In this document: in pieces, positions 15,634 through 24,036 of the stretch
Numbering within the stretch: position 1 is the stretch's first letter
Layout of the letters: every line of letters begins with the position of its first letter
DNA from: Lachnospiraceae bacterium
Lineage (GTDB): Bacteria > Bacillota > Clostridia > Lachnospirales > Lachnospiraceae
Direction: 5' to 3'
DNA: 55,325 nt
Assembly (NCBI GenBank): GCA_009774375.1
Contig: VSNO01000007.1
Location: 1 to 55,325, forward strand
Notes under the pieces: generated by a model
What the model saw: the letters and a program-made list of their open reading frames with translations, nothing else
Told to the model about the DNA's origin: nothing
Database searches by the model: none
Made by a program: the position numbers and the translations under genes

Positions 15634-17628
15634 TTATCGGTATACGATCCTGTAGTACCCCCGCGACGTGAGCCGAAACACGATAAAATAGATCACCGCG
15701 AACACTGCCGCCGTCGCCGCCAGACAGCCCGCAAACAGGGACACATTTGCCAGCCCGAACACCATCAGCATCAGCCGCAGCATCGGAAACGCCATCACGA
15801 GATGGATCACCGCCACCGTGATCGGCAGGAAAAACACCGTGCGCACCTGCGCATCGATCGCCGCCTTCACCATATCCCGGCTCATGCCGACCTTGGCCAT
15901 GATCGCAAAGCGCTCCCTGTCCTCAAAGCCCTCCGATATCTGCTTGTAATAAATGATCAGCACCGTTATCATCAGAAACAGGATCCCCAGAAAAAGTCCG
16001 AGGAACAAAAAGCCGCCGTTCATGCCCAGATACTCCTCGCGCTGTTCTTCCCTCGAATAAAGCAGGGAACGGTTGAATCCGGCCTGTGCCCTGCACATCC
16101 CCACTGCCTCCCGGACCGCAGACGCATACAGCTTTCTCTCCTCGCGCGTCCCATCCGTCTCCACGGCGACATGATACTGGATCTCCACTCCTGTGCCAAG
16201 AAGCTCCAATTCACTCTCATCCGCCACGACAAGATAGAGCACTTCGGTGTCCCCCAGGAACCCTTCCATCTCCCTGTCCGGAAAATCTTCCGGCAGGATC
16301 AGCGCGTCCGCGACCCGGTACGTTCTGCCAAATACATCTATGCTGTCCTGCGCAAACCCTGACAGCGACGCGACCATCACGCTTCCAGGCGCGATCGCGC
16401 CAAGCGGCTGCCCTGTATACTTTTCATAGTCCCTTCCGGTCATCACATAGAGCATACCCATCTCCGTAAAACCATAGGATCCATTTTTATTGTCAAAGAG
16501 CTCGATCGCATTGCCGTCGCGGTGCGTGATAAACACGGCATCCACGTATTCTGACAGCTCTGTCACTTTCCTGCCCTGATCTTCTGCCACAGCGCGAAAC
16601 TGCCCTGTCAGCTGTTCCCTTGCCGCCTCCGCGGGCACACCGTCAAAATAAAACGTCGCGTCAACTTCCTTCTCAAATGAACTTTGCAGTGCGTCCTCCA
16701 CCCCCGCGTACAGGCACACTGTCGTCGATATGATCACCAGCACCATTGTGGAGAGCACACAGATATTTGCAAGCCCGACAGCATTGCGCTTCATGCGGTA
16801 CATCATGCCGGACACCGCGATAAAATGCGACGTCTTATAATAGTACTTTTTGTTATTTTTTAACAGTTTCAGTACTGCGATGCTCACTGACAGGAACAGC
16901 TCATAAGTTCCCACGATGACCAGCAGCACCGCCGCAAAAAACATGTTGACAGCCTGAAGGACGCCGTTCACACGGACTGCGAGATAATATCCTGCCAGGA
17001 TACACCCAAGTCCGATCACCGCAGACACCCACTTCGCCTTCGGCTCCCGCTCCCCCACATTGTTTCCGTGCAGGAGCGCAATGGGATCCGCGAGCTTTAC
17101 CTGCATAAAATTGTACAGCAGCATCAGCGCGTACACGACCGCAAAGAGCTCCGCAGTCTGCAGGCAGCCCCAGCCTGAGACATAAAACGGAATGCTTTCT
17201 GAGACGCCAGTCAGTCTGCACAGAAACATGACGACCAGCTTGTTGAACACAATGCCGCACACCAGTCCGCCGCAGACGGAGAACGCGTACAGGATCACGG
17301 CCTCCCACGCCATCACCTTTGCGATGTGCCTCTTCTCCATGCCAAGGATATTGTAAACGCCCAGCTCCTTCCTGCGGCGCTTCATCACAAAACTGTTTGT
17401 ATAAAACAAAAAGATAAACACACACGCCCCAACGATAAAAACCCCCATAAAAAGCACGATCCCGAGTATACTGGCGCCGCGCATCGAGTTGATGCTGTCA
17501 TTTCCCTGAACCGCGCGCATGATATAGAACATCATCGCCGATACCATGCCTGCAAGAATATAGGGCACATAAAACTGTTTGTTGTTTCGTAAATTTGTCA
17601 CTGCCAGTCTGTAATACAGATGGTTCAT
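15634..17628 (-). CDS. BceB-type ABC transporter permease
   Basis: A 664-residue permease of the bacitracin-sensing and detoxification group, with ten predicted helices. FtsX-like segments occur near residues 55-290 and at the C-terminus, and a roughly 200-residue extracellular domain (about 315-525) sits between the seventh and eighth helices, the BceB hallmark that binds peptide antibiotics. The ATG at 17628 is preferred over the GTG three codons upstream because AGGAG lies too close to the GTG. It follows its ATPase by 60 bp. No BceRS-type two-component system is adjacent. Confidence 0.88.
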   Translation of the reverse strand: MNHLYYRLAVTNLRNNKQFYVPYILAGMVSAMMFYIMRAVQGNDSINSMRGASILGIVLFMGVFIVGACVFIFLFYTNSFVMKRRRKELGVYNILGMEKRHIAKVMAWEAVILYAFSVCGGLVCGIVFNKLVVMFLCRLTGVSESIPFYVSGWGCLQTAELFAVVYALMLLYNFMQVKLADPIALLHGNNVGEREPKAKWVSAVIGLGCILAGYYLAVRVNGVLQAVNMFFAAVLLVIVGTYELFLSVSIAVLKLLKNNKKYYYKTSHFIAVSGMMYRMKRNAVGLANICVLSTMVLVIISTTVCLYAGVEDALQSSFEKEVDATFYFDGVPAEAAREQLTGQFRAVAEDQGRKVTELSEYVDAVFITHRDGNAIELFDNKNGSYGFTEMGMLYVMTGRDYEKYTGQPLGAIAPGSVMVASLSGFAQDSIDVFGRTYRVADALILPEDFPDREMEGFLGDTEVLYLVVADESELELLGTGVEIQYHVAVETDGTREERKLYASAVREAVGMCRAQAGFNRSLLYSREEQREEYLGMNGGFLFLGLFLGILFLMITVLIIYYKQISEGFEDRERFAIMAKVGMSRDMVKAAIDAQVRTVFFLPITVAVIHLVMAFPMLRLMLMVFGLANVSLFAGCLAATAAVFAVIYFIVFRLTSRGYYRIVYR

Positions 17629-17688
17629 AATGGTCACGCTCCTTTTTCTATCCTTTATCCGATCTTCCTCGAAGAAAAATCCTACGGA

Positions 17689-18459
17689 CTATTTGCAAGT
17701 TATTTCGGGACAGTTCCTTAGCATCGTCAGCGCGTCCGATATCCTGACATAAAGCTGCTCATTTGTCATGTCACCGCGGTATAACTGGTGGAAAACCTCC
17801 CCGTCCTTTATGAACAGAATGCGGTCTGCATGGCTTGCCGCATCCGTGCTGTGCGTCACCATCAGGATCGTCTGCCCGTCATTGTTGATCTCGCGGAACA
17901 CCTCCAGCAGTCCCTCTGTCGCCCTGGAGTCGAGCGCTCCTGTCGGCTCGTCTGCAAGGATCAGCTGCGGTCTGGTGATGACAGCCCTCGCCACTGCCAC
18001 CCGCTGCTTCTGTCCGCCTGAAACCTCATATGGATACTTCGCCAGCAGGCTGGCAATGCCAAGCCTCTCCGCGACCGGCTCGACGAGCTGCTCCATCTGC
18101 GCAACTGTTTTCCCCTGCAGCACAAGCGGGAGCAGGATATTGTCTCTCAGCGAAAAATTGTCAAGCAGGTTAAAATCCTGAAAGACAAATCCGAGATTGT
18201 CACGCCGGAAGGCCGACAGCTCCTTTTCCCTGATCTCCGTGAGCTTTCTTCCTTTTAACAGCACCTCTCCGCCCGTAGGTCTGTCAAGCGCCGCGAGTAT
18301 GTTCAGCAGGGTCGTCTTACCCGATCCGGACTCCCCCATGATCGCCACATACTCCCCCTCATCGACCGAAAAATTCATGTCCGAGAGCGCCTGCACCTTC
18401 GCGCTCCCAAAGCGCGTCGAATAGATCTTGCTCACATTTTTTACCTCTAAAATCACCAT
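17689..18459 (-). CDS. BceA-type ABC transporter ATP-binding protein
   Basis: The 256-residue ATPase partner of the downstream permease, of the MacB/LolD/BceA class. It has Walker A GESGSGKTTLL, Q-loop FVFQDFNLLDNFSL, signature VSGGQKQRVAVARA, Walker B LILADEPTGALD and switch THS. The start at 18459 follows AGGAAAG; an upstream Met seven codons earlier lacks a good ribosome site. The pair probably protects against cell-wall-active peptides. Confidence 0.92.
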   Translation of the reverse strand: MVILEVKNVSKIYSTRFGSAKVQALSDMNFSVDEGEYVAIMGESGSGKTTLLNILAALDRPTGGEVLLKGRKLTEIREKELSAFRRDNLGFVFQDFNLLDNFSLRDNILLPLVLQGKTVAQMEQLVEPVAERLGIASLLAKYPYEVSGGQKQRVAVARAVITRPQLILADEPTGALDSRATEGLLEVFREINNDGQTILMVTHSTDAASHADRILFIKDGEVFHQLYRGDMTNEQLYVRISDALTMLRNCPEITCK

Positions 18460-18600
18460 GTTTCTTTCCTGCCCTTCCATAAATATTTATCATCGAAACT
18501 GTTCTTCAACGTTATCTGCTCGATGCCATATCCGTTTCCGTGATCTGTCTGATCGTAATTGCAGTATATCAAAAAAGGGAACTGTATGCTATTTGATCAG

Positions 18601-18638
18601 CTTACATTTCCCTCTGATTTCTTACATTATCGTAAGAA
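18601..18638 (-). promoter_or_regulatory. Putative BceR-like operator upstream of the BceAB pair
   Basis: Perfect inverted repeat TTCTTAC-6-GTAAGAA at 18619-18638, with a second half site CTTACATT at 18601 exactly 20 bp from the first. Such paired sites suit a dimeric response regulator. A weak TATACT lies further downstream. The assignment is by position and symmetry only. Confidence 0.45.
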
Positions 18639-18648
18639 TTTACCGTAC

Positions 18649-20244
18649 CTATTTTCCATTGGCAGGCTCGATGTTGATCGTCTTGCCCTTGATCTTGACA
18701 TTCTTCATCGCCGCGAGCACGTCCGCCGCATTTTCTTTCGGAACCTCCACGAAAGTATACTTGTCATAGAGATCGATCGCCCCTACCAGTTTTCCCGGAA
18801 TATTCGCCTCGCCCGCGATGGCGCCCAAGATGTCCTTCGCCTTGACCTTCTGCGCTTTTCCGATATTGATGAACAGACGCGCCATTCCTTCCTCCTCCGC
18901 GCCCGTGTTGTCAAATGTATACTCCACATGCGTCTCGTTCCCCTCGTTCTGCTGCCCCATGTACAGTTTTAAGAACGCCGCCGCGATGTCCATCGCGGTG
19001 TAGTCAGACTCATTGATCTGTTTTTCGATGGTATTGATCATGGAAGTCAGATCTTCCTCCTCGATCACATTTCCGATCTTGTCCATCAGTTTCTCGATCT
19101 TGATCTGGTTCACATCGTTGAGCGACGGCACCGGCATCGCGTAGATCTTCGTCTTGCAGTAGCGCATGATATCCTTTAGCTTGTACACTTCCTTGCCCTT
19201 TACGAAGGTGAACGAGCGTCCGGTACGCCCTGCGCGTCCGGTACGGCCGATGCGGTGCACGTAATATTCGTCGTCCTGCGGAATGTCGTAGTTGAACACC
19301 GCCTCCACATCATCCACATCGATACCGCGCGCCGCCACGTCCGTCGCGATCAGGATATCCGTCTTGCCGCTCCGGAAGCTTTTCATAACGCGGTCCCGCT
19401 GTGCCTGGCTCATGTCGCCATGCAGTCCTTCCGCAAAATACCCTCTTCCCTTTAAGACCTCTGTCAGGTCATCGACCATTTTCTTCGTATTGCAGAATAC
19501 AAGGGAAAGCTTGGGCTCATAGTAGTCCAGCAGACGGCAGAGCACCTCGACCTTGTCCTTTCGCTTCACATCGAGATAATACTGCTCGATCTTCGGCACT
19601 GTCAGCTCCTTCTTGACCACCCTGATCATCTTTGCATCCGGCTTCTGATAATTTTTCGTGATTTCCAGGATCGGCTGCGGCATGGTCGCCGAGAAGAGGA
19701 TCGTCTGCCTGTCCTCGTTCGGGACATACTGCAGCACCGTCTCGATATCCTCGCGGAATCCCATGTTGAGCATCTCGTCCGCCTCGTCAAGGACGATCGT
19801 GTCAACATAGTCACAGCGGATCGTCTTGCGGCGCAGATGATCCATCACGCGCCCCGGCGTCCCGATAATGATCTGCGTCCCCTTGAGCGCCCTGATCTGT
19901 TTTGTAATGTCCTGCCCCCCGTATATGGGGAGTACTTTCACTCCATGCATGTATTTGGCGAGCTTGCGGATCTCCTCCGCCGCCTGAACTGCCAGCTCCC
20001 TCGTCGGACACAGAACCAGTGTCTGCGGGTGCTTGATCTCCCGCTTAACCTTCTCAAGGATCGGTATCCCGAAAGCCGCCGTCTTCCCGGTTCCGGTCTG
20101 TGCCTGGCCGATCACGTCCGCGCCCGCCATGGCGACAGGGATCGCCTTGGTCTGTATGGGCGATGCCTCCTCAAATCCCATCTCCTTTACCCCCCGGAGT
20201 ATCTCGGGGCTCAAATCCAGTTCATCAAACTTTAATGTCTCCAT
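18649..20244 (-). CDS. deaD: DEAD-box ATP-dependent RNA helicase with DbpA-type RNA-binding tail
   Basis: A 531-residue helicase for ribosome assembly, cold adaptation or RNA decay. It has the Q motif (FDELDLSPEILRGVKEMGF), Walker A AQTGTGKT, PTRELA, DEAD, SAT, and the C-terminal RecA motifs ATDVAARGIDV and HRIGRTGRAGR. Residues about 445-525 form a DbpA RNA-binding domain (ARLFINIGKAQKVKAKDILGAI). It is transcribed alone from a promoter 160 bp upstream with a structured leader. Confidence 0.94.
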   Translation of the reverse strand: METLKFDELDLSPEILRGVKEMGFEEASPIQTKAIPVAMAGADVIGQAQTGTGKTAAFGIPILEKVKREIKHPQTLVLCPTRELAVQAAEEIRKLAKYMHGVKVLPIYGGQDITKQIRALKGTQIIIGTPGRVMDHLRRKTIRCDYVDTIVLDEADEMLNMGFREDIETVLQYVPNEDRQTILFSATMPQPILEITKNYQKPDAKMIRVVKKELTVPKIEQYYLDVKRKDKVEVLCRLLDYYEPKLSLVFCNTKKMVDDLTEVLKGRGYFAEGLHGDMSQAQRDRVMKSFRSGKTDILIATDVAARGIDVDDVEAVFNYDIPQDDEYYVHRIGRTGRAGRTGRSFTFVKGKEVYKLKDIMRYCKTKIYAMPVPSLNDVNQIKIEKLMDKIGNVIEEEDLTSMINTIEKQINESDYTAMDIAAAFLKLYMGQQNEGNETHVEYTFDNTGAEEEGMARLFINIGKAQKVKAKDILGAIAGEANIPGKLVGAIDLYDKYTFVEVPKENAADVLAAMKNVKIKGKTINIEPANGK

Positions 20245-20359
20245 ATAATATTATTTCCTTTCATTCCTTTTCTTTTCAGTTATCGCTATCATCGGACACC
20301 TGCTGCAGATCTGTCCTTTCTCCACTTATATCATGATCTGTACTGCGTCAGCGCACACA

Positions 20360-20387
20360 AAAGCGCATGCGTAAAAGCATGCGCTTT
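20360..20387 (-). promoter_or_regulatory. Hairpin in the deaD leader
   Basis: AAAGCGCATGC and GCATGCGCTTT form a perfect 11-bp stem with a 6-base loop, followed on the minus strand by TTTTGTGTG. It lies about 15 bases into the transcript predicted from the promoter at 20403-20431, so it may attenuate or stabilise the deaD mRNA. Confidence 0.6.
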
Positions 20388-20402
20388 CTAATCAACTTAT
20401 TC

Positions 20403-20431
20403 ATTATATTTTCAAATAGTACCAAAGTCAA
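20403..20431 (-). promoter_or_regulatory. deaD promoter
   Basis: Minus strand TTGACT (20431-20426), 17-bp spacer, TATAAT (20408-20403). The predicted 5' leader is about 150 bases. Confidence 0.72.
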
Positions 20432-20500
20432 TAGTTTTTGACACGAATCAGTCAAAATAATCCGTCCCGCACCGGCAGTGCCCCACAAAGGATGCTGTCA

Positions 20501-21571
20501 TCACAGGTATTTCAGCGCACTCTCAATCTGCGGCGCTCTCCGCTCATACACGGCGATGACTCTCGCGATCTCATCTGTGCTGACCTGTTTCCTGTTCCGG
20601 GCGTAGAGCGCGAGAAACAGCCACAGCATGTGCGTCTTGGCGATACCGTACAGAAGGTGTTTTGAAAAGCTGTAATCCTCAAAAACATCGAGGAGATCCG
20701 TGTATAAGAAGTACTCGTAATACCGGTCAAGAAGCCTGTCAAGATACGGCACTTTCTCATACAGGCTCCTTTTCAGCGCGGTGTATCTCTGTTCGCCAGC
20801 ATCGGGATCGATCTGTCGAAGCACCCCGAAGCTGCGCAGATATCTTTTGCAGAGCATATATAAAAACGGCGATATCGTCCGAAGGCTCGGATGATAGAAT
20901 CCATTGAAGAGCAGCGCGTTCATTTTTTTGAAAGTGATCTGATACGCTTCCCGGGAGGTATATTCTGTCGGGTGGGGGAGCGGGGAGCGCGCAAGGCATG
21001 CATTCTGCGCATCGCGCCCGTACTCCACGATCGCCATACTGTCAAAGCGCGTACCGTTTTTCAGCATGAAAACCAGTTCTTCCCTCGATCGCATCAGATA
21101 ATCGAGGAATTCCTGATCGTCGTTGGTCGTGTTGGTCTCGTAGGTTACGCTGCCCTCCGATTCAGTAAAATCAAACGCTTTTTCTTCGATGACAGTTTCC
21201 AGAAACAGCCTTGCGGACTCGGGGCAGGCAAGATAGAGCGTCTCCTCACAGAAAGACCCGAGGTTGTAAAGCTGCCTTGGAAACTGGATGCACACGGCGG
21301 GCATATATTCAGTCCCATATTTTTTCTGTAACGTGCAGAGGTGGTCGATCCCCCAGAAGGGGCAGCCATGGGGCGTGCTGCGAAACGCGGTGAGTTCTTC
21401 CGTCTTCTTGATGGAGCACCGGAGCAGGATTCCGAAAAGTCCTTTTTCATTCAGATATTTCATGTACATGTCATGGTCAACAGGAACCTTCCAGCCGCGG
21501 CAGCAGTTGAAAGAACAGCCCGAGCCGGTGCACTGAAACGCATTTAAAATAGAAATTCGTCTGATCAACAT
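20501..21571 (-). CDS. fliB: FliB-family flagellin lysine N-methylase
   Basis: A 356-residue protein of the FliB family, whose Salmonella member methylates surface lysines of flagellin. The N-terminal Cys-rich motif (FQCTGSGCSFNCCRGWKV) and later cysteines (HGCPFWG, HLCTL, PAVCIQFPR) are typical and may hold an iron-sulfur cluster. No flagellar gene is near. It lies 33 bp after the pullulanase gene and may share its transcript. The true substrate here is unknown. Confidence 0.82.
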   Translation of the reverse strand: MLIRRISILNAFQCTGSGCSFNCCRGWKVPVDHDMYMKYLNEKGLFGILLRCSIKKTEELTAFRSTPHGCPFWGIDHLCTLQKKYGTEYMPAVCIQFPRQLYNLGSFCEETLYLACPESARLFLETVIEEKAFDFTESEGSVTYETNTTNDDQEFLDYLMRSREELVFMLKNGTRFDSMAIVEYGRDAQNACLARSPLPHPTEYTSREAYQITFKKMNALLFNGFYHPSLRTISPFLYMLCKRYLRSFGVLRQIDPDAGEQRYTALKRSLYEKVPYLDRLLDRYYEYFLYTDLLDVFEDYSFSKHLLYGIAKTHMLWLFLALYARNRKQVSTDEIARVIAVYERRAPQIESALKYL

Positions 21572-21604
21572 GGGTTCGATACCTCTTGAAACGTAATCTG
21601 CTGA

Positions 21605-23643
21605 TTATTTTGTGCCCTTCTTTTTCTTTGCCGCAAAGGCGATCCCGCCTGCCGCAGCCGCGACAGCCGCCACACCGATCAAAATACCTGCACTGTTTCC
21701 TGATGCGGAGGAGACGTCTGCTGCTTCCGCAGACGCACTCTCTGTCGCAGCAGGGCTTTCCTGTGCAGCGCTCTCCGCGCCTGCTGCTGACGGCGCCGCT
21801 GTGGATCTTACGAGCACCATTGCAGAAATGGGCTCCACGGATGCCTTGCCGTCCGCGATCGTTGCGAGCACTTCCGTGCCGGCCTTCTCCCCGTTCACGA
21901 ACACATCCCAGACTCCCTCCGGCAGAGGGATCTCCTCCACCTGGTTGTTGGGATTGAATATGACAAAGATACCGTCCGAGGCCTCCCCGTTCACGCCGCC
22001 GTTGATCGAGAGCGCCACAACATTTGCAGGCAGTCCGTCCACAGGCGTGACATTCTGCTTCACATCCTCGGCGTTTGTCAGCCGCAGTGCCGCATGTGCC
22101 TTTCGGAACGCGATCAGCCCCTTATAGTACTCATAGACATCCTGGTATTCCGTCTCCTCGAGTGTCGACCACTTGATACTGTTGACAGAATCCGGCGACT
22201 TATAGCTGTTCTCGTCATAGGTGCCGCCTGCCTTTAATTTCGAACGCAGCATCTCCTCCCCTGCCTGCATGAAAGGGATCCCCTCGGAGGTCAGGTAGAC
22301 CGCCGCCGCAAGGTTGTTCATGCGGATCCTGTCCGCCCTGGAAGAATCAAGTGTGGAGCGGGCGATACGATCCATCATTGTCAGGTTATCATGGCATGAT
22401 GCGTAATTGATCGTCTGTGCCGGGGTCGTACACCAGTCTGTGAGTCCCATGAAGCACTGCTCGATCGTCTCCTCGAGTCCTTCCGCACCGGATACATATC
22501 CTGTGGAAGTATCAAATACACTGCCCTTCAGCGCATCCCTGATGGTGTCGCTAAAGTACGCAAAGCCCGGTGTCTCCACAGAGTTTTGCTGTGTCGCCAT
22601 CGTGACACCCTCCTTGGTCACCATGGTATCCATGGTCCATCCTTCCCCGTAGAAGATCACATCGGGATGATCCTTGTGCACCTCCTCCACGATCTGGTTG
22701 ATCGTCTCTGTGTCGATCAGTCCCACCAGGTCAAAGCGGAATCCGTCAATATGGTACTCATCCGCCCAGTACTTGACAGAGTCCACGATATATTTCCTGA
22801 CCATGGAGCGCTCCGAGGCCGTATCGTTGCCGCAGCCGGAACCGTTGGAGTACGCACCGTTCTCGTCGATCCGTGAAAAATATCCCGGCACGATCATATT
22901 AAAACAGAAATCCCCTGCGCTCTGCACGTGGTTATACACCACATCCATGATCACACTGATATCGTTGTCATGCAGCGTCTTTACCATCTGCTTCATTTCC
23001 TTCACACGGACTTCCCCATTGTAAGGATCCGTGGAATAAGAACCTTCCGGAACATTGTAATTGACAGGGTCATACCCCCAGTTAAACTGCGCTTTGTCCA
23101 GATTTTCCTCATCCACCGATCCGTAGTCGTATATTGGCAGCAGATGCAGATGTGTCACGCCCAGATCCTTGATATGATCCAGTCCGGTCGGAATACCGCC
23201 CGGCGTCACGGTGCCTGTCTCTGTCAGACCGAGAAACTTTCCGACATTTTTGATGCCTGCGCTCCCGTCCGAGGACAGATCCCGCACATGCAGCTCATAG
23301 ATAATGGCATCATTGTAGGTCAGTCCGGCATTGGGATCCGCATCGCTGTCCCAGCCTTCCGGGTTCGTGGACGCCAGGTCAATGACCATGGCACGCTTAC
23401 CGTTCACCCCTGTCGTCCTGGCATACGGGTCGCAGGCTTCCTTCTCCTCCCCGCGCACACGCACTGTATAGGTATAGTAGGTCCCATTCAGGTTGCCTTC
23501 CTTCTCCGCAACCCACGTACCGTTCACATCCTGCTCCATCTGCAGCTGCTCCTGCAGGTAACTACTGACATCAAAAGCAGCACCGTCGCCATCAGGATCG
23601 CGCGGATGCGCTCTCTTCCCTGCTTTTTTGTTGCTTCTTTCAT
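21605..23643 (-). pseudogene. Cell-surface type I pullulanase (GH13), N-terminal frameshift and deletion
   Basis: Cleaves alpha-1,6 bonds in pullulan or branched alpha-glucans. The catalytic part is intact: FNWGYDPVNYNVPEGSYS, MDVVYNHV, nucleophile Asp in GFRFDLVGL, acid/base Glu in FYGEGW and ASCHDN. The C-terminus has a Ser/Ala-rich spacer, a membrane helix (AGILIGVAAVAAAAGGIAF) and KKKKGTK, a surface anchor. A proper start (ATG 23643 after AAAAGG) encodes a signal peptide MKEATKKQGRERIRAILMA followed by TVLLLMSVV. That frame ends at 23524, while the enzyme frame begins near DVSSYLQEQ, one base out of register. Most of the N-terminal carbohydrate-binding region is absent. Deletion plus frameshift, or an assembly error, is likely. 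Confidence 0.75.
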
Positions 23644-23791
23644 AACAATCCTTTTCCTCCTTATTTCTGTTTGTGATCTGCATGTCTGAATCTTATCAAC
23701 GACAATTCCGGTAATCTGCTGTGTATCCCTCCTCCCCGTATGAAAATGTTGCAAAACACCGCATCAACGCCCGTGTCATGCCGCTGTCAGC

Positions 23792-23854
23792 ATTATACCA
23801 TGTATATCCAAAATAGAAAATAGTTTTTCGAAATTTTACGAAATTTTCATTTCG
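23792..23854 (-). promoter_or_regulatory. Pullulanase upstream region: -10 element and repeated AT motifs
   Basis: A perfect TATAAT lies at 23797-23792 on the minus strand with a poor -35 match. Upstream are two tandem 10-bp units CGAAATTTTA and CGAAATTTTC (23829-23848) followed by an inverted ATTTCG, which could bind an activator. The rest of the 393-bp gap (23644-24036) holds the GH66 terminator and a small hairpin (CCGATCA-3-TGATCGG, 23958-23974); I see no gene. Confidence 0.4.
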
Positions 23855-23881
23855 CCCACCTATAAGCAGAGGAATAAAACC

Positions 23882-23919
23882 GTGCCGTGTTGTATACACA
23901 AAGGAATACAACACGGCAC
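23882..23919 (-). terminator. Rho-independent terminator after the GH66 operon
   Basis: Perfect 14-bp stem GTGCCGTGTTGTAT / ATACAACACGGCAC with a 10-base loop, followed on the minus strand by GGTTTTATT. It ends the importer-GH66 operon about 120 bp past the stop. Confidence 0.8.
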
Positions 23920-24036
23920 AAAAGAAGATGCACCTCATAGATGATCCAGTATTTTGTCCGATCACACTGATCGGGGAAAAAATGATCAGAGGACGGGAAC
24001 TGACGGGATCGTCACCGGCCCGCAGCCGCGTCCATC

